Origin: Chloroflexota bacterium | Lineage (GTDB): Bacteria > Chloroflexota > FW602-bin22 > JACPRP01 | Assembly (NCBI GenBank): GCA_016210495.1 | Contig: JACQUC010000018.1 | Span: forward strand, 1 to 64,000 | Length of the DNA: 64,000 nt | Reading direction: 5' to 3' | Shown here: positions 34,018 to 42,441 of the stretch, in pieces | How positions within the stretch are numbered: the stretch's first letter is position 1 | How the letters are laid out: each line of letters begins with the position of its first letter | Made by a program: the position numbers and the translations under genes | The notes under the pieces: model-generated | Told to the model about the DNA's origin: nothing | Databases searched by the model: none | The model's input: only the letters and a program-made list of their open reading frames with translations

Positions 34018-34213
34018 TGTCGCGGCGGAAGTACGGGAGTGGCTCGAGCGAGCGGCGGATGACCTGCGCGAAGCCGAGCATGATTTGGTCGCGGTCCCGC
34101 CGCTCGTGCGAGGGACGGCCTTTCACAGTCAGCAGGCCGCAGAAAAGGCCCTACCTAGCACAGCACTCCCTCAAGCACCGCCCGCACCACCTCCTCGGGC
34201 ACCTGATCGGTAA
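34007..34213 (+). pseudogene. Truncated HEPN toxin
   Basis: From ATG 34007 the frame encodes the HEPN N-terminus: E-W-L-E-R-A-A-D-D-L-R-E-A-E-H-D, then H-S-Q-Q-A-A-E-K-A-L. Homology stops at about 34152, exactly where the convergent aroB stop codon lies; the remaining frame is antisense aroB. The C-terminal R-x4-6-H RNase motif is absent. The start overlaps the MNT end, as in intact modules. Confidence 0.65.
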
Positions 34214-35219
34214 TGACGACCTCGCCGATGCGCACGGGAAGGACGTAGCGCAGCTTGCCGTGACGCTTCTTTTTGTCGCTGGCCATGGCTTGCCACACAT
34301 CATCAGACGAGGGCCCCGCTAGCTGAGTGGGCAGTTGGAGCAACGCCAGCAGGTGCTCGATCCGTTGCGGCACGCTCCCGTCGCACGTGCCAATCTGCGC
34401 GGCAATCCTGGCGGCGGCCACCATCCCCACGCTGACGGCATCGCCGTGGCGCAATTGGTAGCCGGCGGCCGTCTCCAGGCCGTGGCCGATAGTATGGCCG
34501 AAATTCAGGATCGCGCGCACGCCGCGCTCGAACGGGTCCTCGGTAACCACCGCAACTTTGATGGCGACTGCTTCGCGAACGGCCCTGTCCAGGGCCTCGA
34601 TTCCCTCCCCTTCCAGGAGCTCGAAGAGGGACTCCGAGCGAATGGCGGCGGCCTTGACGATTTCGGCCAGGCCGGCGCGCACCTCCGAAGGCGGCAGAGT
34701 GCGCAGAACGGCGGTGTCAGTGAGGACGAGCCGCGCGGGGTAGAAGGCGCCGACGAGGTTCTTGCCCCGGGGAAGGTCGACGGCGACCTTGCCGCCGATG
34801 CTCGCATCCACCTGGGCGAGCAGGGTCGTGGGCACCTGTACCAAGGGCACGCCGCGCATGTAGGTCGCCGCCGCGAAGCCCGCCAGGTCGCCGATGACGC
34901 CACCGCCCAGAGCGATCACCGTGGACCCGCGATCCAGCCCGAGGTCGAGAAAGCGGTCGTAGAGCTGTGCCAGCGATGCGAGGCTCTTATGATCCTCGCC
35001 GTCGGGCACGGTGATGGTGTGGTGCACGTAGCCCGCTAGGTCGAGGCCTCGGCGCAGCGTATCGCCGTGGAGTCGGTCGACCAATGGGTTCGTAACGATG
35101 GCGATGGGTTCGCCGCAGCCATTGTCCCTGATAATAGAGCCGGCGCTGGCCAGCAAGCCCTGTCCAAGGAGGATCCTGTACGTGCCGAGGGGGAACGGAA
35201 CTTCGAAGGTTTCTAGCAA
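34155..35219 (-). CDS. aroB: 3-dehydroquinate synthase
   Basis: A 354-residue AroB with the NAD-binding V-I-A-L-G-G-G-V-I-G-D-L-A-G-F-A, the T-T-L-L-A-Q-V-D-A-S-I-G-G-K active-site run, R-A-G-L-A-E-I-V-K and the metal-ligand region G-H-T-I-G-H-G-L-E. It converts DAHP to 3-dehydroquinate in the shikimate pathway. The TTG start at 35219 overlaps the aroK stop (TTGCTAG). Length is typical. It follows aroK in one transcript that may begin at a histidine kinase gene. Confidence 0.92.
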   Translation of the reverse strand: MLETFEVPFPLGTYRILLGQGLLASAGSIIRDNGCGEPIAIVTNPLVDRLHGDTLRRGLDLAGYVHHTITVPDGEDHKSLASLAQLYDRFLDLGLDRGSTVIALGGGVIGDLAGFAAATYMRGVPLVQVPTTLLAQVDASIGGKVAVDLPRGKNLVGAFYPARLVLTDTAVLRTLPPSEVRAGLAEIVKAAAIRSESLFELLEGEGIEALDRAVREAVAIKVAVVTEDPFERGVRAILNFGHTIGHGLETAAGYQLRHGDAVSVGMVAAARIAAQIGTCDGSVPQRIEHLLALLQLPTQLAGPSSDDVWQAMASDKKKRHGKLRYVLPVRIGEVVITDQVPEEVVRAVLEGVLC

Positions 35220-35788
35220 ACGGCTTGCTTCCTCAGAATGTCCATAATACGATCCACCACCTCCTCGACCGTGAGGGAGGAGGTGTCGACCTGGTGAGGG
35301 ATGGAGTCGTAGTGCGGCTGCCGCGACGCGAGTAGATGCTGGACCCGCGCCAGACGGTCCACGGCGGCCAGCAACGGCCGATCGTCCTTGTCGCACAGGC
35401 GACGCAGTACCTCTTCTACCGAGCAGGAGAGGTTGATGATAATGCCCGTTCGCGCTAGGGTCTGCCGACTGGCTTCGCAGACGATCGTGCCGCCGCCCGT
35501 GGCGATCACCTTGCCCGACGACTGCGCCAGCTCCAGGGCGAGCATGCCCTCCTGGCGCCGGAAGAACTTCTCGCCATAGCAGCCGAAGATCTCTGTGACG
35601 GTGAGCCCGATGCGCTCCTCGATCAGGCTATCCATGTCGACGCACTGCGCGTGCAGGCGCTGCGCCAGCAGTTTCGCCACGGCGGTCTTGCCCGTGCCCA
35701 TGAAGCCGGTGATGATGACGTTTCGGCTTAGCAATCCCCTGGTCCCCTTCGGTATAGCTGCGCCGGCTCTCGGCTCTTCGTGGTGCAT
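35213..35788 (-). CDS. aroK: Shikimate kinase
   Basis: A 191-residue P-loop kinase: G-F-M-G-T-G-K-T (Walker A) near 35, the shikimate-binding D-M-D-S-L-I-E near 56, G-G-G-T-I near 101 and the lid D-D-R-P-L-L. It phosphorylates shikimate with ATP. I chose ATG 35788; a TTG closer to the P-loop (L-L-S-R-N) is an alternative that would remove about 22 residues. Its 3' end overlaps aroB. Confidence 0.88.
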   Translation of the reverse strand: MHHEEPRAGAAIPKGTRGLLSRNVIITGFMGTGKTAVAKLLAQRLHAQCVDMDSLIEERIGLTVTEIFGCYGEKFFRRQEGMLALELAQSSGKVIATGGGTIVCEASRQTLARTGIIINLSCSVEEVLRRLCDKDDRPLLAAVDRLARVQHLLASRQPHYDSIPHQVDTSSLTVEEVVDRIMDILRKQAVC

Positions 35789-35828
35789 TGTATACCGTGG
35801 GGTACCCAGAGCGCAAGGGCAATCGGCG

Positions 35829-36239
35829 TCATGCCAGCAGCAGCCAGTACTGCACCATCTGCTGCACGACGTCGCTGAACAGATCGGGATCGACTGGCTT
35901 GCGAAAGAAAATGTTGGTGCCCAGGTCCAGGCCGCGCATAAGGTCTTCGTCCTCTTGGGACGAGGTAAGGATGACCACGGGTATCGACTTCGTGCGATCA
36001 TCCTCACGCAGGCGGCGCAATACCTCCAGGCCGCCAACCTTGGGTAGCTTGAGGTCCAGCAGGATTACCTGGGGCATGGCCTTTTCTTCGCCGCGGCCGT
36101 TGCCGAAAAGATAGTCCAGCGCCTCGGCGCCGTCGTGGGCCACCACCAGGTTTGCCAAGCCCTGCTTTCTGAAGACGCGAATGGTCAATTCCGCCTCGTC
36201 GGGATCGTCCTCCACCAGCAGCACGGTCTTATCTGCCAT
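35829..36239 (-). CDS. CheY-like response regulator (Rcp1 type)
   Basis: A 136-residue single receiver domain: acidic pocket E-D-D-P near 10-13, phospho-acceptor Asp in I-L-L-D-L-K-L-P, Thr in I-L-T-S-S, and Lys in F-R-K-P-V-D. The loop L-F-G-N-G-R-G and L-D-L-K-L-P-K are typical of regulators paired with phytochrome-like or hybrid kinases (Rcp1 group). The kinase gene directly upstream (36280) is the likely partner. It has no output domain. Confidence 0.88.
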   Translation of the reverse strand: MADKTVLLVEDDPDEAELTIRVFRKQGLANLVVAHDGAEALDYLFGNGRGEEKAMPQVILLDLKLPKVGGLEVLRRLREDDRTKSIPVVILTSSQEDEDLMRGLDLGTNIFFRKPVDPDLFSDVVQQMVQYWLLLA

Positions 36240-36279
36240 TTTCCCCCTCCCAACCGTTTAGTATGTTGTGCGCGCTCGA

Positions 36280-38178
36280 TCAAAGCGTGAAATAGAACGT
36301 AGCCCCCTGTTCTACAACTCCTTCTGCCCAGACGCTGCCGCCGTGGCGATGGATGATGCGCTGGACAGTAGCCAGGCCAACGCCGGTGCCGCGAAATTCG
36401 GCGGCGGAGTGAAGGCGCTGAAAGGGCGTGAAAAGCTTGTCGGCATTTGCCATATCGAAGCCGGCTCCATTATCGCGCACGAAGTACGCCTGCTTACTGT
36501 TGAACCGCGTCAGACCGAATTCTATGGAGGCGGCTGGCCGCTTGGACGTGAATTTCCACGCGTTGGCCAGGAGGTTCTCGAGCGCGACCCGTAGAAGCTG
36601 CGCGTCGCCGTTCGCCACCAGCCCTTGCCGAATAACGAAATATACCTGGCGCTCGGGCTGACTTTTGCGCAGCTCGGTTGCGATAGTCCGCGCCAGGTCG
36701 CTCAGGTCAACTGTTTCGCGGTGCAGCTCGCTGGCCGTCACGCGCGATAGCTCCATTAGGTCGTCGATAAGCTGGGCCATTCGCAGGGTGGTCGCGTTAA
36801 CCCGCTGCAAGTAGTCTTTGCCCTGCGTATCCAGGCTGTGGGCGTGGTCCTCCAGCAGCGCGCGAGTGAAGCCGGCGATGACTCTCAGCGGGCTTCGAAG
36901 GTCGTGCGATACGGTGTAGCTAAAAGCCTCGAGCTCGCGGTTCACCTGTTCGAGCTGGCGCACGGCAGCGGTGCGCTGCAGCACCTCCTGTTCCAGTTGG
37001 CGGGCGTGGCTGCGCAGTTGGGCTTCCTTTTGCGAGACGGCCTCGGCCATACGGTTGAATGCCTCGGCCAGTTCCTCCATCTCGATGGGCCCGGCGACCT
37101 CGATCCTGCGACCGAGCTGCCCGCGTCCGATGGCCAGCGCGTGCTCACGCAGGCTGCTCAACGGCACCGTTATGTTGCGGCTAATGGTCAGCGCGATGAT
37201 AAAGGCCGCGACCGTGACCAGCAGGAACAGGCTCGAGTCCAGGAACGCGTCCTGGGTGAGTGGGGACATGACGTCGACCTCGGGGCGCACGGCAACGGCG
37301 ACCAAGCCGGTGGCCCCAATGGGCGTGTAGCTGGCGATCCAGTTTCGGCCATCGGTGGGCGCGGCGAAGGAACTGGTGACATCTTCGCCGGCCAGCGGCC
37401 GAACGATGTCGGGCTGGGACAATTGTAGGTTGCGCTCTTCCCAGTCTACTCTGTGCTCGGGATAGCGGTACACGAGCCAGCCGCGGCCGTCGGCAATGCT
37501 GATGGCTCCGGGGTCGACTGGTTTCATCTTGAGCACCTCGCCGAGGCGTTGGGCGTCGACGGTCGTGCCGACGACGCCCTGCAGGTTACCCCTGTCGTCA
37601 CGGATACCCTGGGCGACCATTAGGGATGGATCTCCGCCCGCCGGTGGCCGTAGGAGCTCGCTGACGACCCATCCGCGCCCTTGGACGATCTGGCGAAAGT
37701 AAGCTTGATCGCCCATTTTCTCGCCGACCGCCTCTGGCCGGCTGGAGGCGACGATGCGACCCTGCGGGTCTAGCAGGCTAACTTCACGAACGGCACGGCT
37801 CTGTTCGGCGCTCGCAGTGAGAATAAGGTCAGCCTGTTCCAAAGGCGACGGCTGTAGTGACGCCAAGGATAGCCCGATCGCCAGTTCCTGGTGTAGGACG
37901 TCCTGGATGAAATCCCCAAAGGTGGCGGCCGTCGACCTCGCCATCTCCAGGTTGGCCTGAAGCTCTTGATCGCGGCGCATTTGGAGCGTGCGATAATGAG
38001 CGCCCACCTGGTATAATAGCACCGGTATCAGGATGTTCAGCAGCAGCAGCAGCAGTGTGCCCTGCACACTGCGCAAGGAAAGCGTATCTCTTTTGGCCCG
38101 TTTCAACCCGTAGAGCATGCCGTGTTGCTTTGGCTTGAACGTAAACGTCTGGTCTTCCGCCAACGTGCTACTCACCAC
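36280..38178 (-). CDS. Cache-HAMP sensor histidine kinase
   Basis: 632 residues: a membrane helix (about 40-62), an extracytoplasmic double-Cache-type sensor (about 65-300), a second helix (about 305-325), HAMP, a coiled coil, HisKA with F-S-Y-T-V-S-H-D-L-R-S-P-L near 420 and a HATPase domain (N-L-L-A-N-A-W-K-F-T, D-N-G-A-G-F-D). The H-D-L-R-S-P-L H-box is of the phytochrome-like type that pairs with Rcp1-like regulators such as the next gene. Ligand unknown. Starts with GTG 38178. Confidence 0.9.
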   Translation of the reverse strand: MVSSTLAEDQTFTFKPKQHGMLYGLKRAKRDTLSLRSVQGTLLLLLLNILIPVLLYQVGAHYRTLQMRRDQELQANLEMARSTAATFGDFIQDVLHQELAIGLSLASLQPSPLEQADLILTASAEQSRAVREVSLLDPQGRIVASSRPEAVGEKMGDQAYFRQIVQGRGWVVSELLRPPAGGDPSLMVAQGIRDDRGNLQGVVGTTVDAQRLGEVLKMKPVDPGAISIADGRGWLVYRYPEHRVDWEERNLQLSQPDIVRPLAGEDVTSSFAAPTDGRNWIASYTPIGATGLVAVAVRPEVDVMSPLTQDAFLDSSLFLLVTVAAFIIALTISRNITVPLSSLREHALAIGRGQLGRRIEVAGPIEMEELAEAFNRMAEAVSQKEAQLRSHARQLEQEVLQRTAAVRQLEQVNRELEAFSYTVSHDLRSPLRVIAGFTRALLEDHAHSLDTQGKDYLQRVNATTLRMAQLIDDLMELSRVTASELHRETVDLSDLARTIATELRKSQPERQVYFVIRQGLVANGDAQLLRVALENLLANAWKFTSKRPAASIEFGLTRFNSKQAYFVRDNGAGFDMANADKLFTPFQRLHSAAEFRGTGVGLATVQRIIHRHGGSVWAEGVVEQGATFYFTL

Positions 38179-38243
38179 CTACGACTTCGCGCCTGGCCAC
38201 CACCGGCCCCTCGTGCTTACAGCGCATCAAGTGGATGCTTGAG

Positions 38244-38252
38244 AGTATAGCA
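38244..38252 (-). promoter_or_regulatory. Extended -10 promoter upstream of the kinase gene
   Basis: On the minus strand TGC-TATACT occupies 38252-38244, an extended -10 without a good -35. It is about 65 bases before the kinase start. Confidence 0.4.
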
Positions 38253-38384
38253 CAAACCGACTGAGAGTGCAGCCCCCTTTTTTCTAGGGCTGGAGTGTCA
38301 GTGGGGCCGCTACGAGCGACTGGAGGCGAATGGAGCCATCGGCGGCGCCGATTTCGTAGATTCTCAGGAAGCCCCTCCAGCGCA

Positions 38385-40355
38385 TCAAACAGTTGACTGG
38401 GCGAACTGCCGCACGCTATCGGCTTGATCCGGGAAGGCAAAACGCCCGGCTACGAGTAGCCTGGCGCACGCTTCTGCCGCCTGGGCGTCGTACAGAGTGC
38501 CCTTGTTCAGCGTGATTTCCTCCAGTGCCTTGTCCACGCCGAGCGCCGGCCGGTACGGGCGATGAGAGGCCATAGCTTCCGTCACGTCTGCGATGGCCAG
38601 GATACGCGCTTCCAGAATGATATCTCCGTCGACAAGGCCCAAAGGGTAACCAGAGCCGTCCAGCCTCTCGTGATGCTGAAGCACGATATCGGCAATCGGC
38701 CAGGGGAAATCTATGGACTTCAGGATGTCATAGCCCACCCGGGAGTGAGCTCTGATGAGCTTCTTTTCTACGTCGTTGATTGCGCCGGGCTTGGCGAGTA
38801 TCTCGGTGGGTACACACATCTTGCCGATGTCGTGGACTGCCGCGGCCAGTCGCGTGGCGTAGGCCCGGTCGTCTGACAGGCCCATCTCACCGGCGATGGC
38901 GCAGGCTAATTCGGCGACCCGCCGCTGGTGGCCCGCAGTGTACGGGTCGCGTATTTCGACTGTCAGCGCCATGGCGTGGATGGTTTCTTCCAGGGTCTTG
39001 CGCAGCTTCTCGACGCTCTGGAGACGTTCTTGCTGCGCTTGCTTGCGCTCGAGGTATGCCACCAGAGTTTCGGATGCGGTGCGGAGCAACCGCACGTCCT
39101 CCTCGGGCCAGGCCCTTGCACCCTGAATGTCGTCGAAACCGAGAAACCCGAGCGGTCCACCGGTCGAAGACATTGGCACCACGGCCAGGGACTTGATATC
39201 CTGCGCCTGGAGGATATCGCGCTCGTTCGCAGCTTCGTCAGGCAACGCCGCCACGTCCGGGATGATGATGTTTTCGTTGCGTATTACCTTGTCCATCCAC
39301 CAGGGGAAAACCGATGAGTCGAGATTCTGTAGCATGTGAATCTGGGGCTCGACTCCTCGAGCACACCACTCGTGGGTGTTATCCATCGTCTTCCCGCCAT
39401 CCCTGAGCTGGAAGATATAGGCACGGCTGGCGTTGACGACCTCTGCCAGGGTCGACAGCACGCCGACGAGGTCTACCGTGTCTCCCCTGGCAAGGTTGCT
39501 GGATACCCTGGCGAGCGCCTCCTCCACCGCGAGACGACGCTCCAGGGCCGCCTCGGTTCTCTTGCGCTCGGTGATATCCTTCACCACCGCGACGAACGCC
39601 CAGGCCTTGCCCTCCGCGTCCAGGACTGGCGAAATACTGGTCTCGGCAGGGAATGCAGCGCCGTCCCTCCTGATGACGGTGTATTCGATATCTCGGAGGC
39701 ATCCTATTTGCAGAATCCTGCGACTGTTGTTTATTGCGCGCTCGCGGTCCTCGATCGCCACAAACTCCATCATCTTCTTCCCCAACAGCTCTCGTGCGCT
39801 CTCCGCACCGTACAGGGCGACGGCTCTGTGGTTGCACATGATGATTGCGCCGTCTAGGTTGCTCACAACTATGCCGTCCGGTGACGTCTCGACGAGGGTG
39901 CGATAGCGCTCCTCGCTCTCGCGCAGCGCCGCCTCTCCCTGTTCCCGACGTTCCGCACTTTCGGAAACCATCTTTCGGAGGGCGGCCGTGCGCATTTCCC
40001 GCCGAATGGCGGGGCCCAGTCGTGCTAGATTCGTCTTCTCTACATAGTCGTCCGCGCCTGCCTTCATAGCCTCCAGGGCCACATCTTCGCGATTCCTGCT
40101 AGCCATGAGGATGAAGGGCAGGTCGAGACCGCTCTCCTTCAAGAGCCTCAAAGCCGCGAAGCCGTTGAACCGGGGCATGGCGTAGTCGGAGATGACGACG
40201 TCCCAGGCTCCATTGTCGAGGGCTGCTTTCATGGCCTCCGGATTGTCCACCCATTCGGAAATCACGTGGAAGCCGGTCTTCTGGAGCTGGCGCTGCAGTA
40301 GCCGCACGTCATCTTCCGAGTCCTCGACGATCAGGGCGCGAAGAGGCGCAGGCAT
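38385..40355 (-). CDS. REC-PAS-GAF-HD-GYP response regulator
   Basis: 656 residues in order: a receiver domain (1-125; V-E-D-S-E-D near 10, phospho-Asp in V-V-I-S-D-Y-A-M-P), a PAS domain (about 150-270; G-A-I-I-M-C-N-H-R-A), a GAF domain (about 285-435), and HD-GYP (about 450-640) with H-D-I-G-K-M, H-x-R-V-G-Y-D and H-H-E-R-L-D-G-S-G-Y-P. HD-GYP domains hydrolyse cyclic di-GMP to GMP, so this likely lowers c-di-GMP in response to a kinase. All expected metal-binding residues seem present. The partner kinase may be the gene downstream. Confidence 0.9.
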   Translation of the reverse strand: MPAPLRALIVEDSEDDVRLLQRQLQKTGFHVISEWVDNPEAMKAALDNGAWDVVISDYAMPRFNGFAALRLLKESGLDLPFILMASRNREDVALEAMKAGADDYVEKTNLARLGPAIRREMRTAALRKMVSESAERREQGEAALRESEERYRTLVETSPDGIVVSNLDGAIIMCNHRAVALYGAESARELLGKKMMEFVAIEDRERAINNSRRILQIGCLRDIEYTVIRRDGAAFPAETSISPVLDAEGKAWAFVAVVKDITERKRTEAALERRLAVEEALARVSSNLARGDTVDLVGVLSTLAEVVNASRAYIFQLRDGGKTMDNTHEWCARGVEPQIHMLQNLDSSVFPWWMDKVIRNENIIIPDVAALPDEAANERDILQAQDIKSLAVVPMSSTGGPLGFLGFDDIQGARAWPEEDVRLLRTASETLVAYLERKQAQQERLQSVEKLRKTLEETIHAMALTVEIRDPYTAGHQRRVAELACAIAGEMGLSDDRAYATRLAAAVHDIGKMCVPTEILAKPGAINDVEKKLIRAHSRVGYDILKSIDFPWPIADIVLQHHERLDGSGYPLGLVDGDIILEARILAIADVTEAMASHRPYRPALGVDKALEEITLNKGTLYDAQAAEACARLLVAGRFAFPDQADSVRQFAQSTV

Positions 40356-40384
40356 ACCATGTTCCTAATGCCAAAAATACGTCA

Positions 40385-40455
40385 ACCGCAAAGATCGCAA
40401 AGAGCGCAAAGAGGATTATGAAGACGTCTTTGCGTCCTTGGCGTCCTTTGCGGTG
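40385..40455. repeat. CGCAAAGA-type dispersed repeat
   Basis: ACCGCAAAG and CTTTGCGGT flank direct repeats of CGCAAAG. A related block (CCTTTGCGCCCTTGGCGG) appears near 47714. It fills the space between gvpJ and the HD-GYP gene. Confidence 0.55.
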
Positions 40456-40507
40456 AGCGTCCCTGGGTTTTCAGCCCTGGTGGCGCTTTGCCAAGGGCAT
40501 AATTAGC

Positions 40508-40822
40508 TTATTGAAGTGAGGTTGCTATCCGCTGCTCGATGCGGTCAAGGCGTGCTTTGAGCGATTCGGACTCTTCCTCGAGTTTCTTGGCGCGGGAAGA
40601 AAGGGCAGGGTCAGACTGCCACCAATCGATGCCCATTTCCAGGGCCTTGTCGACCGAGGCGATCAGCAGCCGTACCTTTATGTTCAAGAGCTCGATCTCG
40701 GCCAACGAGATCGTGATGTCGCCGGCGATGACGATCCCCTTGTCCAGCACCCGCTCGAGGATGTCGGCCAGGTTCGTCGTCTGGATGGCGCTGACGATGC
40801 GTTGGTTGTGTCCGTTATCCAA
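40508..40822 (-). CDS. gvpJ: Gas vesicle protein GvpJ (GvpA family)
   Basis: A 104-residue member of the GvpA/J/M/S family: [19 protein letters not shown] and I-E-L-L-N-I-K-V-R-L-L-I-A-S-V-D-K-A form the conserved core, and G-I-D-W-W-Q-S-D-P-A-L-S-S is the GvpJ tail, here extended by a coiled coil (about 70-104). GvpJ is a minor, essential assembly component. The TTG start at 40822 follows AAAGGAGGTAGAA; the longer frame upstream is antisense-like and lies in gvpK. It is the last gene of the cluster. Confidence 0.88.
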   Translation of the reverse strand: MDNGHNQRIVSAIQTTNLADILERVLDKGIVIAGDITISLAEIELLNIKVRLLIASVDKALEMGIDWWQSDPALSSRAKKLEEESESLKARLDRIEQRIATSLQ

Positions 40823-40857
40823 TTCTACCTCCTTTGCGGTCGCCGCATCCGCTGCCC

Positions 40858-41268
40858 CTACATCAGATCGCCCAGCGGCCCTAGGTTCAGATTGAGGTCC
40901 TCGTCTTGCAGGCCGAAGGCCAGCTTGAGCTCGGCCATCTTCCGCTCGAGTTTGATGAATGTCTCGCCCATCCGCTCGATCTGCTCGTCGCTGAGGGAGC
41001 CCGCCTCGATGCGCCGGATGGCCTGCTTCTCCAGGAGCCGTCTGACGAGCTCTATCAGGGTCAGCACCAGCTTGGCCAGGCCCTGCTCGACGTGCGCCTG
41101 ATCGGCGTTGATGCGCTGCGGCAGTGTGCCCTGCAACCGTGAGAGCTGCTGTGCGAAGTCGCCTAACTCTGCGAGATCGCCGCTTAGTCGCGGATCCGCA
41201 TCGGCTCCCCAGGCGGCAAGGTGCTCCTGGGCGAGGACGGCAATCGAGTCGGACAGTTGATCGTTCAC
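40858..41268 (-). CDS. gvpK: Gas vesicle protein GvpK
   Basis: A 136-residue GvpK: Q-G-L-A-K-L-V-L-T-L-I-E-L-V-R-R-L-L-E-K-Q-A-I-R-R is the family core and L-S-D-E-Q-I-E-R-M-G follows. GvpK is an essential accessory protein of vesicle growth in the cytoplasm. The GTG start at 41268 overlaps the stop of the upstream GvpF/L gene (GTGA). Normal length. Confidence 0.88.
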   Translation of the reverse strand: MNDQLSDSIAVLAQEHLAAWGADADPRLSGDLAELGDFAQQLSRLQGTLPQRINADQAHVEQGLAKLVLTLIELVRRLLEKQAIRRIEAGSLSDEQIERMGETFIKLERKMAELKLAFGLQDEDLNLNLGPLGDLM

Positions 41269-42233
41269 CTGTGTGCCTTCTCGGTGTGGCCACTTACACC
41301 GGCCCAAAGCAATCTACCCAGAGTGGCCAGAGAAGTGGCCGAGGTATCGGTAGCCGCTGCCAACGCGCCCTCTGGCGGCGTGACAAAGCTGTACGGAGGC
41401 CACGGCCCGGTCAAGAGAAATCGTAGCTCGGGCCTGGCGAGCCGCACTAGTTCGAATGCGTTCCGAAAAGCTCCGATCCGCCGGGGCTCCAATAGATAAG
41501 CCATACGAAGCGCCAGGCGTGGGATAGGAAGCACCCTATGTTGGCTTGCCAGGATGTGTTCCCGGAAGGCGGCGTCCAACTCCCGCGCCAGCGCATTGGC
41601 TTGCGATTGCATTAGGGATTGTTGTCGGTCTTCGGCCAGGCGAGCCATCAGGTAGCGGGTGCCGGGGCCAACGTCTGCCGCCGTCTCACCCGCCGCGCCC
41701 GTGCCCGCACCCGCACCTGCGGCACCCGTAGCCGCACCCTTCAGGGTGCGCGGGGCCGTTTGGGGCGCGACCGAGCCTGTTGGCAGGAGGCATTCATCAT
41801 ACGAAGGGCCCCGCGCACCCTGAAGGGTGCGGCTACAAGTACGGCTACGGGTCGCGCAGTCAGGGAGGGTCTGCTCCGCATCCCAGAGCACCGTGAGGCC
41901 CAGCTCCACCTTGCCGCCCAGGCGGGCCAGGTCGTCTACGAGGACGCTGTAGCGCTCGGTGATGGATGAGGCTACGGCGCCGGGATCGGAAAGGACTGTA
42001 CCGAACCGCGCCGGGAGCGCCGGACCGGCGCGGCATAGGGCCTCGACGACGGCCTCGTGGTGCAGCAGGTTGTCGGGCGTGGGCTGAAGCCGCGCGTCGT
42101 CGACGTAGCAGGCCGCCGCCGCGAGAGCGCGCCAGGGAATCGAAAACAGGCTGGCGCGGGCGACGCCGGCCAGCCCCGTCGGCAATATGGCCTCCCGCTG
42201 CACAATGGCGTAAATGTAACAAGCGCTAGGCAT
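41265..42233 (-). CDS. Additional GvpF/L protein with repeat-derived insertion
   Basis: A 322-residue GvpF/L protein: Y-I-Y-A-I-V near the start, P-A-R-F-G-T-V near 75, and the family C-terminal block T-G-P-W-P-P-Y-S-F-V. GvpF/L proteins bind GvpA and assist vesicle nucleation. Residues about 120-185, between the two halves of the fold, are low-complexity Ala/Gly/Thr/Arg sequence encoded by a 30-bp inverted repeat pair (41728-41757 and 41807-41836). ATG 42233 follows CCGGAGC and lies inside the end of the GvpS gene. The insertion keeps the frame open. Confidence 0.85.
   Translation of the reverse strand: MPSACYIYAIVQREAILPTGLAGVARASLFSIPWRALAAAACYVDDARLQPTPDNLLHHEAVVEALCRAGPALPARFGTVLSDPGAVASSITERYSVLVDDLARLGGKVELGLTVLWDAEQTLPDCATRSRTCSRTLQGARGPSYDECLLPTGSVAPQTAPRTLKGAATGAAGAGAGTGAAGETAADVGPGTRYLMARLAEDRQQSLMQSQANALARELDAAFREHILASQHRVLPIPRLALRMAYLLEPRRIGAFRNAFELVRLARPELRFLLTGPWPPYSFVTPPEGALAAATDTSATSLATLGRLLWAGVSGHTEKAHR
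41728..41836. repeat. Pair of palindromic repeats inside the GvpF/L gene
   Basis: 41728-41757 and 41807-41836 are perfect 30-bp reverse complements 49 bases apart. Each arm contains CGCACCCTGAAGGGTGCG followed by GCTAC (or its complement), the same family as the intergenic copy at 28813. A further GGCTACGGGT/ACCCGTAGCC match extends the structure. Confidence 0.85.
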
Positions 42234-42441
42234 CGATAGCTCCGGGAGCACGATCGAGACCCCAACGAAGTCGCTCGGCGCGCTCCACCGAGGCGAGCAT
42301 GACTTTTAGCCCGACGAAGATAAGGTCCACGTCGGCGACAGAGATCGTTATGTCGCCCGCCAGGACCACCCCCTGGTCGAGGAGACGGTCGAGCAGCTCG
42401 AGCATGGTAATGTCCTTGGCCTCGGCGGCAGCACGTGTCAT
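42226..42441 (-). CDS. gvpS: Gas vesicle protein GvpS (GvpA family)
   Basis: A 71-residue GvpA-family protein with core L-E-L-L-D-R-L-L-D-Q-G-V-V-L-A-G-D-I and V-D-L-I-F-V-G-L-K-V-M-L-A-S-V-E-R. The D-V-D-L-x-x-x-x-L-K/R-V pattern resembles GvpS of Bacillus and GvpM of haloarchaea rather than structural GvpA. Its place between gvpL and gvpK matches the Bacillus order L-S-K-J. GvpM is an alternative name. Confidence 0.8.
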   Translation of the reverse strand: MTRAAAEAKDITMLELLDRLLDQGVVLAGDITISVADVDLIFVGLKVMLASVERAERLRWGLDRAPGAIDA

